DNA from: Lentzea xinjiangensis
GTDB lineage: Bacteria; Actinomycetota; Actinomycetes; Mycobacteriales; Pseudonocardiaceae
Reading direction: 5' to 3'
Assembly (NCBI RefSeq): GCF_900110955.1
Contig: NZ_FOFR01000004.1
Span: 257,290 to 321,289, forward strand
DNA length: 64,000 nucleotides
In this document: positions 28,401 through 36,477 of the stretch, in pieces
Numbering within the stretch: the first letter of the stretch is position 1
Layout: each line of letters starts with the position of its first letter
Notes under the pieces: model-generated
Database searches by the model: none
Seen by the model: the letters and a program-made list of their open reading frames with translations, nothing else
What the model was told of the DNA's origin: nothing
Position numbers and translations under genes: made by a program

Positions 28401-30022
28401 CGGTCCGGGATCGTGCCGCCGGAGGTGACCGCGAGCCGCTGGGACCCCGGCCGGCCGCGCAGCTCGGAGTTCACCCGGTCCCAGGTGATCCGCGGCCGCA
28501 GCTCGCCGAACTCCTCCGACGGGTAGCGGCCCGACAGCATGTCGAGCACCGCGTGCAGCGCCGAGTCCGGCAGCCCCGCGAACGGCGCCGACCGGCGCAC
28601 GAGCGCCGTCATCTCCTCGACCGTCCACGTCTCCATCGCCACCATCGCGACGATGTGCTGCGCCAGCACGTCCAGCGGGTTGCGCGGGAACCGCACGGCC
28701 TCGATCGCGCCGTCGCGCATCCGTTCCGCCACCACCGCGCACGACACCAGGTCGCCGCGGAACTTCGGGAACATGACGCCCCGCGACACCGCGCCCACCT
28801 GGTGGCCGGCCCGGCCGACGCGCTGCAGCCCGGACGCGACCGACGGCGGCGCCTCCACCTGCACCACCAGGTCGACCGCGCCCATGTCGATGCCGAGCTC
28901 CAGCGACGACGTCGCCACGACGCACGGCAACCGGCCGGACTTCAGGTCCTCTTCCACGGCCGTGCGCTGCTCACGCGACATCGACCCGTGGTGCGCGCGG
29001 GCCACGGAGGCCGTCTTCTGCACCGTCATCCCGGACTGGGCGATCGCCTCCGCCGGGAACGCCCCCGGCTCGGCGGCCGCGTCCCCGTCCCGCGCCTCGG
29101 CTTCCTCCGCGAGCTCGTTCAGGCGCGCGGTCAGCCGTTCCGCGAGCCGGCGCGAGTTCGCGAAGACGATCGTCGACCGGTGCGCCCGCACGAGCTCCAG
29201 CACCCGCGCCTCGACCGACGGCCAGATCGAGGTGCGCTGCTCGGCTCCCGCGGCCGAACCCGACACCTCGCCCGTCGGCTGGCCGAGCTGTGCCATGTCC
29301 TCGACCGGCACCTCCACCTCGACCTGGATGGTCTTCGGCGTCTTCGGCTGCACCACCGACACCGGCCGCCCGCCGGCGAGGAACGTGCCGATCTCCTCGA
29401 CCGGCCGCACCGTCGCCGACAGCCCGATCCGCTGCGCCGGCCGGTCGAGCAGCGCGTCCAGCCGTTCCAGCGACAACGCGAGGTGCGCGCCGCGCTTGGT
29501 GCCGGCCACCGCGTGCACCTCGTCGACGATCACCGTCTGCACGCCGCGCAACGACTCGCGCGCCGACGACGTGAGCAGCAGGAACAACGACTCCGGCGTC
29601 GTCACCAGCACGTCCGGCGGGGTGCGGCCGAACGCCCGCCGCTCCTCGGGGGACGTGTCACCCGTGCGCATGCCCACGGCGATCGACGGCTCGGTGAGGC
29701 CCAGCCGGTGGGCCGCCTGCCGGATGCCGGCGAGCGGCGCGCGCAGGTTCCGCTCGACGTCGACCGCCAGCGCCTTCAACGGCGACACGTAGAGCACCCG
29801 GCACCGGTGCTTCGGCTCCGGCGGCACGGGGGAGGACGCGAGCCGGTCCAGCGCCCACAGGAAGGCGGCCAGCGTCTTGCCCGAGCCCGTCGGGGCGATG
29901 ACCAGCGCGTGCTCGCCCGCGGCCGCGGCCGCCCACGCACCCGTCTGAGCCGGGGTCGGCGCGGCGAAGGCCCCGGCGAACCACTGCCTGGTCGCCGGTG
30001 AGAATGCCTCCATCACGTCCAT
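25454..30022 (-). CDS. lhr: Lhr-type DEAD/DEAH ATP-dependent helicase
   Basis: About 1522 residues, the usual length for long-form Lhr. The N-terminal superfamily 2 core has TPAQTGAW (Q-motif region), Walker A IAPTGSGKT, VSPLKALAVDVERNL, DEVH box IVDEVHAVAGTKRGAHL and SATV. The helicase C domain has IVFANSRR, RAHHGSMSREQR, ATSSLELGIDMGAVD and QRVGRAGHQ. A winged-helix domain and a large C-terminal Lhr domain follow. Mycobacterial Lhr is a 3'-5' DNA/RNA-DNA translocase linked to DNA damage responses. Start uncertain: ATGs at 30013, 30022, 30031 and 30034 are in frame with no strong ribosome site. Confidence 0.92.
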   Translation of the reverse strand: MDVMEAFSPATRQWFAGAFAAPTPAQTGAWAAAAAGEHALVIAPTGSGKTLAAFLWALDRLASSPVPPEPKHRCRVLYVSPLKALAVDVERNLRAPLAGIRQAAHRLGLTEPSIAVGMRTGDTSPEERRAFGRTPPDVLVTTPESLFLLLTSSARESLRGVQTVIVDEVHAVAGTKRGAHLALSLERLDALLDRPAQRIGLSATVRPVEEIGTFLAGGRPVSVVQPKTPKTIQVEVEVPVEDMAQLGQPTGEVSGSAAGAEQRTSIWPSVEARVLELVRAHRSTIVFANSRRLAERLTARLNELAEEAEARDGDAAAEPGAFPAEAIAQSGMTVQKTASVARAHHGSMSREQRTAVEEDLKSGRLPCVVATSSLELGIDMGAVDLVVQVEAPPSVASGLQRVGRAGHQVGAVSRGVMFPKFRGDLVSCAVVAERMRDGAIEAVRFPRNPLDVLAQHIVAMVAMETWTVEEMTALVRRSAPFAGLPDSALHAVLDMLSGRYPSEEFGELRPRITWDRVNSELRGRPGSQRLAVTSGGTIPDRGLFAVMTPPSENGPGSRVGELDEEMVYESRVGDTFLLGTSSWRVEDITHDRVIVVPAPGQPARMPFWKGDAPGRPLELGRAMGKFLREVSTMEDSAARERAASAGLDAWATDNLLAYLAEQREATRHVPNDRTVLVERFRDELGDWRLVVHSPFGAQVNAPWALAIAARLREKRGVEVQAAHSDDGIVLRLPDALDHDGVEVTASAEDVLLDPEEVEQIVVAEVGGSALFAARFRECAARSLLLPRRDPKRRTPLWQQRQRSAQLLSVASKYERFPVVLEAMRECLQDVYDVPSLRELMADVRARRVRVVEVETPSPSPFARSLLFGYVGMFLYEMDAPLAERRAAALSLDSTLLAELLGSEAIRELLDPEIVAEVERSLQRLSEDRRPRHAEDTADLLRFLGDLSDAEALDRGVPRAWLDELVAARRVIRVRIAGEERSISIEDAGKVRDALGVALPVGVPEAFTEPVADPLGDLLSRYARTHGPFAAAEPAARFGLGVAVVTGVLERMAATGRLVRGELRPGGTHTEYCDADVLRRLRRASLARLRSEVEPVEPAALGRFLPSWHGLGRRLRSAPTVDDVFSVVEQLAGAPLPASALEALLFPSRLPGYYPALLDELTASGEVTWTGCGSLAGGDGWIALAPADVADLLLPDLVPEAIPESPLHTAVLEVLSGGALFFRQVVDRVSQSVQCTDAEVVGTLWDLVWAGLITNDTLAPLRALVSGGGAAHKPRRSAPRGRYARLRAARPDLPSRTGPPTAAGRWSLAVRPAEDPTRRAHARAEAFLERHGVLTRGALDTERVTGGFSGVYKVLRAMEESGQVIRGYVVEGLGAAQFAARGAVDRLRALSRAPGQPAPDDQAAVVLAAADPAQPYGAALPWPDPLGEGKHRPARKAGALAVLVDGTPALYVERGGKSLLSFTDDDPVLRTAANALSRAVRGGWLGALAVQRADGEIALTSHLATVLQEAGFRATPKGLRLRA

Positions 30023-30130
30023 GGGGACCATCATGGCGCCGGGGTCCGACAATTTCCGATTACGCAGGTCCGAGCACCTGCCGGAGGCCGCTGTGGCACG
30101 ATCGTCCCGTACGTCTGCGAGGGGAGCACG

Positions 30131-31996
30131 GTGCGCGTCCTGTCCGTCGACCTGGGCACCGCCAACACTGTTGCGGTGCTGTCCGGCCATGGTGTGGTGG
30201 ACGTGGACGGCGGGCCGACCATGCCCTCGTCCGTCTACCTCGAAGAGGACGGCACCCTGCGCGTCGGCCGGGAGGCGGAGCGGCGCTCCCGGCAGGACCC
30301 GTCGCGCTACGAGGCGAACCCCAAGCGCCTCATCGACAAGGCGACGCTCAAGCTCGGCGAGCAGAACCTGCCGGTCACCGACGCGCTCGCGGCCATCTAC
30401 GCGCGCGTGCTCGAAGCGGTGACGCCGTTGCTGATGGGCGCGCAGCTCGACGAGATCCGCCTCACCCACCCGGCCGAGTGGGGACCGAGCAGGCGCAACA
30501 GGCTGCTGTCCTCCGCCCGGCTCGCGGGCATGACCGGCGAGCTCGTCCCCGTGCCGGAGGCCGTCGCGGTGGCCGCGCTCGGCGGCGGCCGCCCGCTCGC
30601 GGTCTACGACTTCGGCGCCGACACGTTCGACGTCTCCGTGCTCGACGCCGAGCACCGCATCCTCGCCGACGGCAGCCTGGGCGACGTCGGCGGTCTCGAC
30701 GTGGACCAGGCGCTGCTCGAGCACATCGGCCGCGCGGTCTCGCACAAGGACCCGGCCGGCTGGCAGCGGCTGCTGCGCCCGACCACGGTGGACGACCACC
30801 GCGCCCGCCTCGGCCTGCGCGAGGAGCTGCGCCTCGCCAAGGAGGACCTCTCCGAGCTGCCCCAGGTCGAGGTGCTGATGCCGGAGCCGTTCGAGAAGGT
30901 CGTCGTCACGCGCGCCGAGCTCGAGGCGCTGATCCGGCCGAGCCTGATCCGCAGCACCGAGCTGCTCGTCTCCACCGTGCACAAGGCGGGCGTCACGCCC
31001 GAGCACGTCTACCTCGTCGGCGGCTCCTGCCGGATGCCGCTGGTCGCGCAGATCATCGCCGAGAAGGTCGGTATCGTCCCGACCAACCCCGACCACCCGG
31101 AGACGATCGTCGCGTCCGGCGCGCAGGTCGTCGACAAGTCGGCGATCACGCTCAAGCGCGAGGACGACAAGCCCCGCTACGTCGAGCCGCCCACGGTGGT
31201 GACCGCGCCGGTCAGCCCCGCCGTGACGGGCCCGCACCCGGTGAACCCGAACGTCAGCGGCCCGAACCCGGTGATCAGCGGGCCCAACCCGGTGATCAGC
31301 GGCTCGTACCCGAACCCCGCCGTGAGCGGCGCCTACTCGGCCAGCGGCAGCTACCCGGTGACCGGGCCGTACGCGGTGAACCCGGCGGTCAGCGGCAACT
31401 ACCCGATGAACTTCCCGCAGCAGCCGCCGAAGAAGGACAACAAGAAGCTCCTGCTCGGCATCGGCGGCGCGGTCGTGGCGGTCGCGGCCGTCCTCGGCGC
31501 GGTGTTCGCGTTCTCCGGCCCCGACCTGCCCAGCGCGGACGAGTGCAAGGACGACACGTCCCAGGACGGCCAGGGCTTCACCAGGTGCCTGCGCCAGCTC
31601 GCGGGCACCGTGCCGGACGGGGGCGGCTGCGAGAAGGCCGACTCCGCGCAGATCACCGGCATGGAGGAGATCGAGGGCACGGTCGTGAGCTGCACGATCC
31701 GCGACGGCTACGCGGTCCAGTACATCCTCACCGACAGCGTCACCGGCGCCGAGAACAACGCCGACGCCATCGCGAAGTCCTTCCAGACCGACCGCGTCGA
31801 GGCCGACTGGACCGGCAACGGCCTGGAGGGCAACTACCGCGCGGCCACCTCCAGCGGCACCGGCGTGCTCGTGTTCACCGCCAAGGGCCGCCCCATGTTC
31901 GGCATCCTCACCAAGAACGCCGAGGAGAACGCCGACGAGCTCAAGCCGGACGAAATGGCCGACTTCTTCGAGAAGTCCGTTCAACCGGGTGAGTAA
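30131..31996 (+). CDS. Membrane-anchored Hsp70-like protein with extracytoplasmic domain
   Basis: 621 residues. Residues 1-345 form an actin-like ATPase/Hsp70 nucleotide-binding domain: VDLGTANT (phosphate 1), AVYDFGADTFDVSVLD (phosphate 2), VYLVGGSCRMPLV (adenosine). No Hsp70 peptide-binding domain follows. Instead there is a low-complexity linker with repeated SGPNPVISG-like units (about 355-430), a lysine-rich stop-transfer, one transmembrane helix (440-462) and an outside domain of about 160 residues with four Cys. It may couple cytoplasmic ATP state to a surface domain; this is inference. GTG 30131 follows GGGAG. It is divergent from lhr and clear of the MFS gene. Confidence 0.8.
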   Translation: MRVLSVDLGTANTVAVLSGHGVVDVDGGPTMPSSVYLEEDGTLRVGREAERRSRQDPSRYEANPKRLIDKATLKLGEQNLPVTDALAAIYARVLEAVTPLLMGAQLDEIRLTHPAEWGPSRRNRLLSSARLAGMTGELVPVPEAVAVAALGGGRPLAVYDFGADTFDVSVLDAEHRILADGSLGDVGGLDVDQALLEHIGRAVSHKDPAGWQRLLRPTTVDDHRARLGLREELRLAKEDLSELPQVEVLMPEPFEKVVVTRAELEALIRPSLIRSTELLVSTVHKAGVTPEHVYLVGGSCRMPLVAQIIAEKVGIVPTNPDHPETIVASGAQVVDKSAITLKREDDKPRYVEPPTVVTAPVSPAVTGPHPVNPNVSGPNPVISGPNPVISGSYPNPAVSGAYSASGSYPVTGPYAVNPAVSGNYPMNFPQQPPKKDNKKLLLGIGGAVVAVAAVLGAVFAFSGPDLPSADECKDDTSQDGQGFTRCLRQLAGTVPDGGGCEKADSAQITGMEEIEGTVVSCTIRDGYAVQYILTDSVTGAENNADAIAKSFQTDRVEADWTGNGLEGNYRAATSSGTGVLVFTAKGRPMFGILTKNAEENADELKPDEMADFFEKSVQPGE

Positions 31997-32049
31997 CCGC
32001 CCCTGATGGACCTGTCGGCGCGGCTTCGCGCCGTGCCACCATCGCGATC

Positions 32050-33303
32050 ATGGTGACCGTCGCGCCGCAGGTCGAACGCGTGCAGCGCAAGGTCGTTCGC
32101 GTGCTGACCGGCACCCAGGTCCTCGGGTCCGCGTCGGTGACGATCGGCCTCGCGTTCAGCACGCTGATCGCCGCGTCGCTGTCCGGCTCCGACGCCGTCG
32201 GAGGGCTCGCGCAGACCGCCGCCGTCGCCGGTGCCGCGGTGCTCGCCCTGCCCGGCGCCCGTCTCGCGCAGCGGCACGGGCGCCGTCCCGCGCTCGTCCT
32301 CGGCTACGGCACGGGCGCTCTCGGCGCGCTGGTCGCCGCCGTCGCCGTGGGCCTCGGTTCGTGGCAGGTGATGCTGGTGGGCCTCCTCCTGTTCGGAGGG
32401 GCTTCCAGCGCGAACTACGCGGCTCGCTATGCCGCAACGGACCTGGCGCACCCACACCGCCGTGCGCGGGAACTCTCCCGTGTGGTGTGGGCGGCCATGA
32501 TCGGCGCGATCATCGGCCCGAACCTCGCCGATCCCGCCGGACGGGTGGCCGCGTGGCTCGGCCTGCCGGTCGGCGTGGGGCCCTTCCTGCTGGCGGCACT
32601 GGTGCTCGGTGCCGCCGTGCTGGTGATCCAGCTCGGGCTGCGGCCGGACCCGCTGGCGGTCGTGAGGAGCACCCGGCCGGTCGACCCCCCGCACTGCTCC
32701 GGCGGCTCCGGCAGCCCCGGTGGCCTGCGCGTCTGGGGAACGCTCGGGCCGATGGCACGACTTGCACTCGTTGGGGTGATGTTGTGCCACACCGCGATGG
32801 TCGGCCTGATGTCGATGACGCCGGTGCACATGAACCACGCCGGGTCGTCGTTGCGCGTGGTCGGCGTCGTGATCAGCCTGCACGTCGCCGCCATGTACGC
32901 CGCGAGCCCCCTGTTCGGGTGGATGGCGGACCGGCTGGGGCGCGTGCCGGTGCTCGCGATCGGCGCGTCGCTGGTGGTGGCGGCGGCCGGGGTCGCGGGG
33001 ATGGCGCCGTCGCACGACGCCCCGCAGCTCGCCGCGGGCCTGGCGCTGCTCGGGTTCGGCTGGTCCGCCGGGCTGGTGTCGGGGTCCGCGCTGCTGACGG
33101 AGTCGGTGCGGGTGGAGGACCGCCCGGCCGCACAAGGCCTGTCGGACCTGGTGATGAACGTCGGTGCCGCCATCGGTGGCGCCGTGTCCGGGATCGTCGT
33201 GACGGCGTGGTCGTACGCGGCGCTCGGCCTGATCGTGGGCTTCACCGCGCTGCCGCTGCTGGTGGTGTGCCTCCTCGCTTCGCTGCGCAGGCCCGTTCGT
33301 TAG
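32050..33303 (+). CDS. MFS transporter
   Basis: 417 residues with about 12 hydrophobic segments. The MFS loop 2-3 signature is seen as [14 protein letters not shown], and a related [13 protein letters not shown] marks the start of the second half. An internal cytoplasmic loop ([21 protein letters not shown]) separates the halves. Probably a proton-coupled drug or metabolite exporter; the substrate cannot be told. It starts 53 bases after the Hsp70-like gene and ends 9 bases before DUF3046, so it may share a transcript with either. Confidence 0.85.
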   Translation: MVTVAPQVERVQRKVVRVLTGTQVLGSASVTIGLAFSTLIAASLSGSDAVGGLAQTAAVAGAAVLALPGARLAQRHGRRPALVLGYGTGALGALVAAVAVGLGSWQVMLVGLLLFGGASSANYAARYAATDLAHPHRRARELSRVVWAAMIGAIIGPNLADPAGRVAAWLGLPVGVGPFLLAALVLGAAVLVIQLGLRPDPLAVVRSTRPVDPPHCSGGSGSPGGLRVWGTLGPMARLALVGVMLCHTAMVGLMSMTPVHMNHAGSSLRVVGVVISLHVAAMYAASPLFGWMADRLGRVPVLAIGASLVVAAAGVAGMAPSHDAPQLAAGLALLGFGWSAGLVSGSALLTESVRVEDRPAAQGLSDLVMNVGAAIGGAVSGIVVTAWSYAALGLIVGFTALPLLVVCLLASLRRPVR

Positions 33304-33312
33304 GGTCCTCCG

Positions 33313-33507
33313 GTGCGCATCACCGTGTTCCGCAAGCTCATGGCGGGGGAGTTCGGCCAGGTCAGGGCCGAGATGATCGCCCGCGACCACGTCCTGTCGT
33401 CGCTGGGGGGACGCACCGCCGACGAGGCGCTGGAGGCCGGGATCGGTGCCAAGGAGGTCTGGCTCGCGGTCTGCGACGCGTTCGAAGTCCCCGAGAACCG
33501 GCGCTGA
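33313..33507 (+). CDS. DUF3046 protein
   Basis: 64 residues, beginning [40 protein letters not shown] and ending [16 protein letters not shown]. This is the conserved actinobacterial DUF3046 family, which almost always lies just upstream of recA (mycobacterial Rv2738c), as here. Function unknown. GTG start at 33313. Confidence 0.9.
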   Translation: MRITVFRKLMAGEFGQVRAEMIARDHVLSSLGGRTADEALEAGIGAKEVWLAVCDAFEVPENRR

Positions 33508-33533
33508 GCCGCGGCCCGGAGTGTCACGTGTGC

Positions 33534-33549
33534 TCGAACACGTGTTCGG
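33534..33549. promoter_or_regulatory. LexA (SOS) box of recA
   Basis: TCGAACACGTGTTCGG, 105 bases upstream of the recA start, contains a perfect 14-bp palindrome. It matches the actinobacterial LexA consensus except for the last base. Confidence 0.92.
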
Positions 33550-33653
33550 CTACAGTGGCTCCGACCCCCGGCTTCGCAGAATTGTCAGACCCCGCCAGTA
33601 GCGTCAGGTCCAACATGACGAAGCAACGGCAGACGACAAAAGGTGGACCCAAG

Positions 33654-34700
33654 ATGGCACCCGCAGCACCCGACCGGGACAAAGCGCTCGAGCTGGCCCT
33701 GGCGCAGATCGACAAGCAGTTCGGCAAGGGCTCCGTGATGCGCCTCGGCGAGGAGGGCCGCGCCCCGATCGAGGTCATCCCGACCGGCGCGATCGCGCTG
33801 GACGTGGCGCTCGGCATCGGTGGTCTGCCGAGGGGACGGGTCGTCGAGATCTACGGTCCGGAGTCCTCCGGTAAGACGACCGTGGCGCTGCACGCCGTCG
33901 CGAACGCCCAGAAGGCCGGCGGCATCGCGGCGTTCATCGACGCCGAGCACGCGCTCGACCCCGAGTACGCGAAGAAGCTGGGCGTCGACACCGACGCGCT
34001 GCTGGTGTCGCAGCCCGACACCGGTGAGCAGGCGCTCGAGATCGCGGACATGCTGGTCCGCTCCGGCGCGCTCGACATCCTGGTCATCGACTCGGTCGCC
34101 GCCCTCGTGCCGCGCGCCGAGATCGAGGGCGAGATGGGCGACAACCACGTGGGTCTGCAGGCCCGCCTGATGAGCCAGGCGCTGCGCAAGATCACCGGTG
34201 CGCTCAGCTCGTCCGGCACGACCGCGATCTTCATCAACCAGCTGCGCGAGAAGATCGGCGTGATGTTCGGCTCCCCGGAGACCACGACCGGTGGTAAGGC
34301 GCTGAAGTTCTACGCCTCCGTGCGCTTGGACGTGCGCCGCATCGAGACCCTGAAGGACGGCGGCGAGCCCGTCGGCAACCGCACCAGGGTCAAGGTCGTG
34401 AAGAACAAGGTCGCGCCGCCGTTCAAGCAGGCCGAGTTCGACATCCTCTACGGCAAGGGCGTCAGCCGCGAGGGCTCGCTCATCGACATGGGCGTCGACC
34501 AGGGCATCCTGCGCAAGTCCGGCGCCTGGTACACCTACGAGGGCGACCAGCTGGGCCAGGGCAAGGAGAACGCCCGCAAGTTCCTGCTGGACAACCCGGA
34601 CATCGCGAACGAGATCGAGAAGCGCATCAAGGACAAGCTCGGCATCGGCGCCACCCTCGACGCCGACGAGTCGGCTCCCGCCGCGCCTGTCGAGTTCTAG
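33654..34700 (+). CDS. recA: Recombinase RecA
   Basis: 348 residues. Walker A GPESSGKT is at 68-75, Walker B is [12 protein letters not shown], and L2-region motifs ([22 protein letters not shown]) are complete. No intein is present, unlike some mycobacterial recA genes. It forms filaments on single-stranded DNA for strand exchange and promotes LexA self-cleavage. ATG 33654 has AGGTGG seven bases upstream. LexA control is indicated by the box at 33534. recX follows after 9 bp. Confidence 0.98.
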   Translation: MAPAAPDRDKALELALAQIDKQFGKGSVMRLGEEGRAPIEVIPTGAIALDVALGIGGLPRGRVVEIYGPESSGKTTVALHAVANAQKAGGIAAFIDAEHALDPEYAKKLGVDTDALLVSQPDTGEQALEIADMLVRSGALDILVIDSVAALVPRAEIEGEMGDNHVGLQARLMSQALRKITGALSSSGTTAIFINQLREKIGVMFGSPETTTGGKALKFYASVRLDVRRIETLKDGGEPVGNRTRVKVVKNKVAPPFKQAEFDILYGKGVSREGSLIDMGVDQGILRKSGAWYTYEGDQLGQGKENARKFLLDNPDIANEIEKRIKDKLGIGATLDADESAPAAPVEF

Positions 34701-34709
34701 AGGTAACGA

Positions 34710-35216
34710 GTGGACGAGGTTGAGGAGCAGCGCAAAGCGAGGGACATCTGCTACGCGCTGCTCACCGCCCGAGCCCGCTCCCGGCAAGAGCTGCACGACG
34801 CGCTGCTGCGCAAGGGAATCAGCGCCGGCGTCGCCGAGGTGGTCCTCGGCAAGTTCGACCGCGCCGGCCTGATCGACGACACCGAGTTCGCCGAGATGTG
34901 GGTGCGTTCCCGCCACACCCACAACGGCCTGGGTCGCCGAGCCCTGGCCATGGAGCTGCGCCGCAAAGGCGTGGCCGACGAGGTGGTCGCCGAAGCCGTG
35001 GCCGCCGTCGACAGCGAAGCCGAGGAAGACCGGGCCCGCGAACTGGTCCGCAAACGCCTGCGCACCCTCTCCGGAGTGGACGAGACGACGAAGATCCGCC
35101 GCCTCGTGGGCGCGCTGGCCCGCAAGGGATACGCGGAAGGCCTCGCGTACCGCGTGGTGCGCGACGAGCTGCGCAACGCGGGCGACGAGGCCGCGGCCCT
35201 GGACGAGCCCTGGTAG
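34710..35216 (+). CDS. recX: Regulatory protein RecX
   Basis: 168 residues with three-helix RecX repeats: RDICYALLTARARSRQELHDALLRKGI, FAEMWVRSRHTHNGLGRRALAMELRRKGV, and a third repeat KIRRLVGALARKGYAEGLAYRVVRDEL. RecX binds in the RecA filament groove and limits its activity. GTG start at 34710, nine bases after recA and so on the same SOS-controlled transcript. Confidence 0.93.
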   Translation: MDEVEEQRKARDICYALLTARARSRQELHDALLRKGISAGVAEVVLGKFDRAGLIDDTEFAEMWVRSRHTHNGLGRRALAMELRRKGVADEVVAEAVAAVDSEAEEDRARELVRKRLRTLSGVDETTKIRRLVGALARKGYAEGLAYRVVRDELRNAGDEAAALDEPW

Positions 35217-35226
35217 CCGAGCCGTT

Positions 35227-35252
35227 CCACCGGGGTTTGACCACCCCGGTGG
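35227..35252 (+). terminator. recA-recX terminator
   Basis: 10-bp perfect stem (35227-35236 with 35243-35252), 6-base loop, 10 bases after the recX stop. Confidence 0.7.
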
Positions 35253-35913
35253 CCACCAAGGGCGCTTGACCGGCAGGCCACGCGAGCCACGTCGCAGGCA
35301 CCGACGCGAGCGCGTCGCAGCCAGGCCATGCGAGCGCGTCGCAGGCAGGCCATGCGAACGCGTCACAGGCAGCTACGCGCGCTGTAGGCACGAACCTCGT
35401 CGCGTGCCCGGCCGTGCCAAAACGCCGACAGTGGCTCGCTCTCATTCGGGCGGTGCCCCGGATCCGGCCCGTCTCCGCCGGGCCCCGCCTTTCGGGCACG
35501 GCTCCCGTCCTCCGCGCTAACCCGAGTTCCCCGGCCGACTTCCGCCTGGCCGGCTTCCACGGGGCCGACCTCCGGCGTTCGATGGCCGGTCTCGTGGCGT
35601 GACCGGTCAGCCGCAAGTGACGCGCGCACCATTCCCGCCGCACTGTCCGTTGCCCGACTCGGCTGACAGCGTTGAGCCGCGCCTCGTCCTCCGCTCAGCC
35701 CGGATCCCGATACGCGGCCCGCGCTACCTGCGCCGCGCCGGCTCGCGCCCCCGGCGCAGCTTCCGCACGACCGCTTCCCAATCCTGCCGCCGACTCCACG
35801 GCTCTGCTCCACCGCACCCGGCCGACGTCCCGGCCGGTCCCCCAGGGGCAGAATTCGGTGCCCCGTAACCGACCTCACGGCTTGACCGGTTGGCCGCGAG
35901 TAGCCTGAACCAG
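35253..35913. other. Gene-poor interval after recX
   Basis: About 660 bases. Open frames on both strands are Arg/Ser/Pro/Gly-rich with no recognisable domain, typical of chance frames in high-GC DNA. It contains the degenerate tandem repeat described separately. I see no RNA gene, though a small RNA cannot be excluded. Confidence 0.5.
35270..35387. repeat. Degenerate 23-24-bp tandem repeat, about five units
   Basis: The two best units (35316-35339 and 35340-35363) differ at 2 of 24 positions and have the core CAGGCCATGCGA. Flanking units keep the GCAGGC...ACGCGAGCGCGT pattern with more changes. Units abut without spacers, so this is not a CRISPR array. Confidence 0.7.
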
Positions 35914-36366
35914 GTGAGCACCACTCCCGACGCGCCGTCCACCGCGACCCCCACGGTCTCGGAACTGCTCTGCTTCGACCTCTACACGACGTCGCGAGCG
36001 GTCACCGGCTTCTACCGCCCGATCCTGGACAAGGCGGGGATCACCTACCCGCAGTTCCTGGTGATGCTGCTGCTGTGGGAGCGGGACTCCAGGCCGATCC
36101 GGGAGCTGGTCAACGAGCTGGACCTCGAGTACAGCACCCTGTCGCCGCTGATCAAGCGGCTGGAGAAGAGCGGGCTGCTGGTGCGCGTCACGCACCCCGA
36201 TGACGAGCGCTCGGTCCTCGTGCAGCTCACCGACAAGGGCCGTGACCTGCAGTGGATCGGCGCCGAGATGACCAACCGGCTCGGTCAGGCGCTCGGCATG
36301 ACCGACGACGAGATCAACGTTCTCCGCAAGGCGCTGCACCGCGTGAAGCACGGCGCCGAGCGCTAG
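35914..36366 (+). CDS. MarR-family regulator, OhrR-like
   Basis: 150 residues. The N-terminal SELLCFDLYTTSRAVTGFYRPIL keeps the reactive Cys of OhrR (here Cys20) and the Tyr residues that sense it. ITYPQFLVMLLLWE, the winged helix LVNELDLEYSTLSPLIKRLEKSGLLVRV and DDERSVLVQLTDKG follow the OhrR pattern closely. OhrR is oxidised by organic hydroperoxides and then releases DNA, usually derepressing ohr; here the downstream gene is a secreted hydrolase instead. GTG 35914 is the likely start. A palindromic site precedes the next gene. Confidence 0.85.
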   Translation: MSTTPDAPSTATPTVSELLCFDLYTTSRAVTGFYRPILDKAGITYPQFLVMLLLWERDSRPIRELVNELDLEYSTLSPLIKRLEKSGLLVRVTHPDDERSVLVQLTDKGRDLQWIGAEMTNRLGQALGMTDDEINVLRKALHRVKHGAER

Positions 36367-36411
36367 TGACCTGAAACACATCGCGTACGAGGTGCCTCGT
36401 CGGGTAACTTA

Positions 36412-36440
36412 CATCGTGCACGACCTAATCGAGCACGATG
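36412..36440. promoter_or_regulatory. Candidate MarR/OhrR operator
   Basis: Two related decamers, TCGTGCACGA (a perfect palindrome, 36414-36423) and TCGAGCACGA (36429-36438), five bases apart, flanked by inverted CATCGTGC and GCACGATG. They lie between the regulator stop and the hydrolase start. Confidence 0.5.
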
Positions 36441-36477
36441 AAGCACCGGATCGGTGCCTGGCGAGAGTGAGAGAACG

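Noticed and set aside
25520..30001. Very long + strand open frame (1493 codons) opposite the helicase
   Set aside because: His/Arg/Gln/Gly-rich translation without domains, exactly antisense to a well-supported Lhr helicase; a codon-bias shadow.
30023..31984. Extension of the helicase frame to a 2176-residue protein
   Set aside because: The added part is antisense to the Hsp70-like gene and has no helicase features.
33654..34700. Intein in recA
   Set aside because: The gene is a continuous 348-residue RecA with uninterrupted Walker A, Walker B and L2 regions.
35270..35387. Possible CRISPR array
   Set aside because: Units are adjacent and degenerate with no unique spacers and no cas genes; better described as a tandem repeat.
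35363..35878. 171-residue minus-strand ORF after recX
   Set aside because: Gly/Arg/Ser-rich with no domain, no ribosome site and overlapping the repeat array; no support as a gene.
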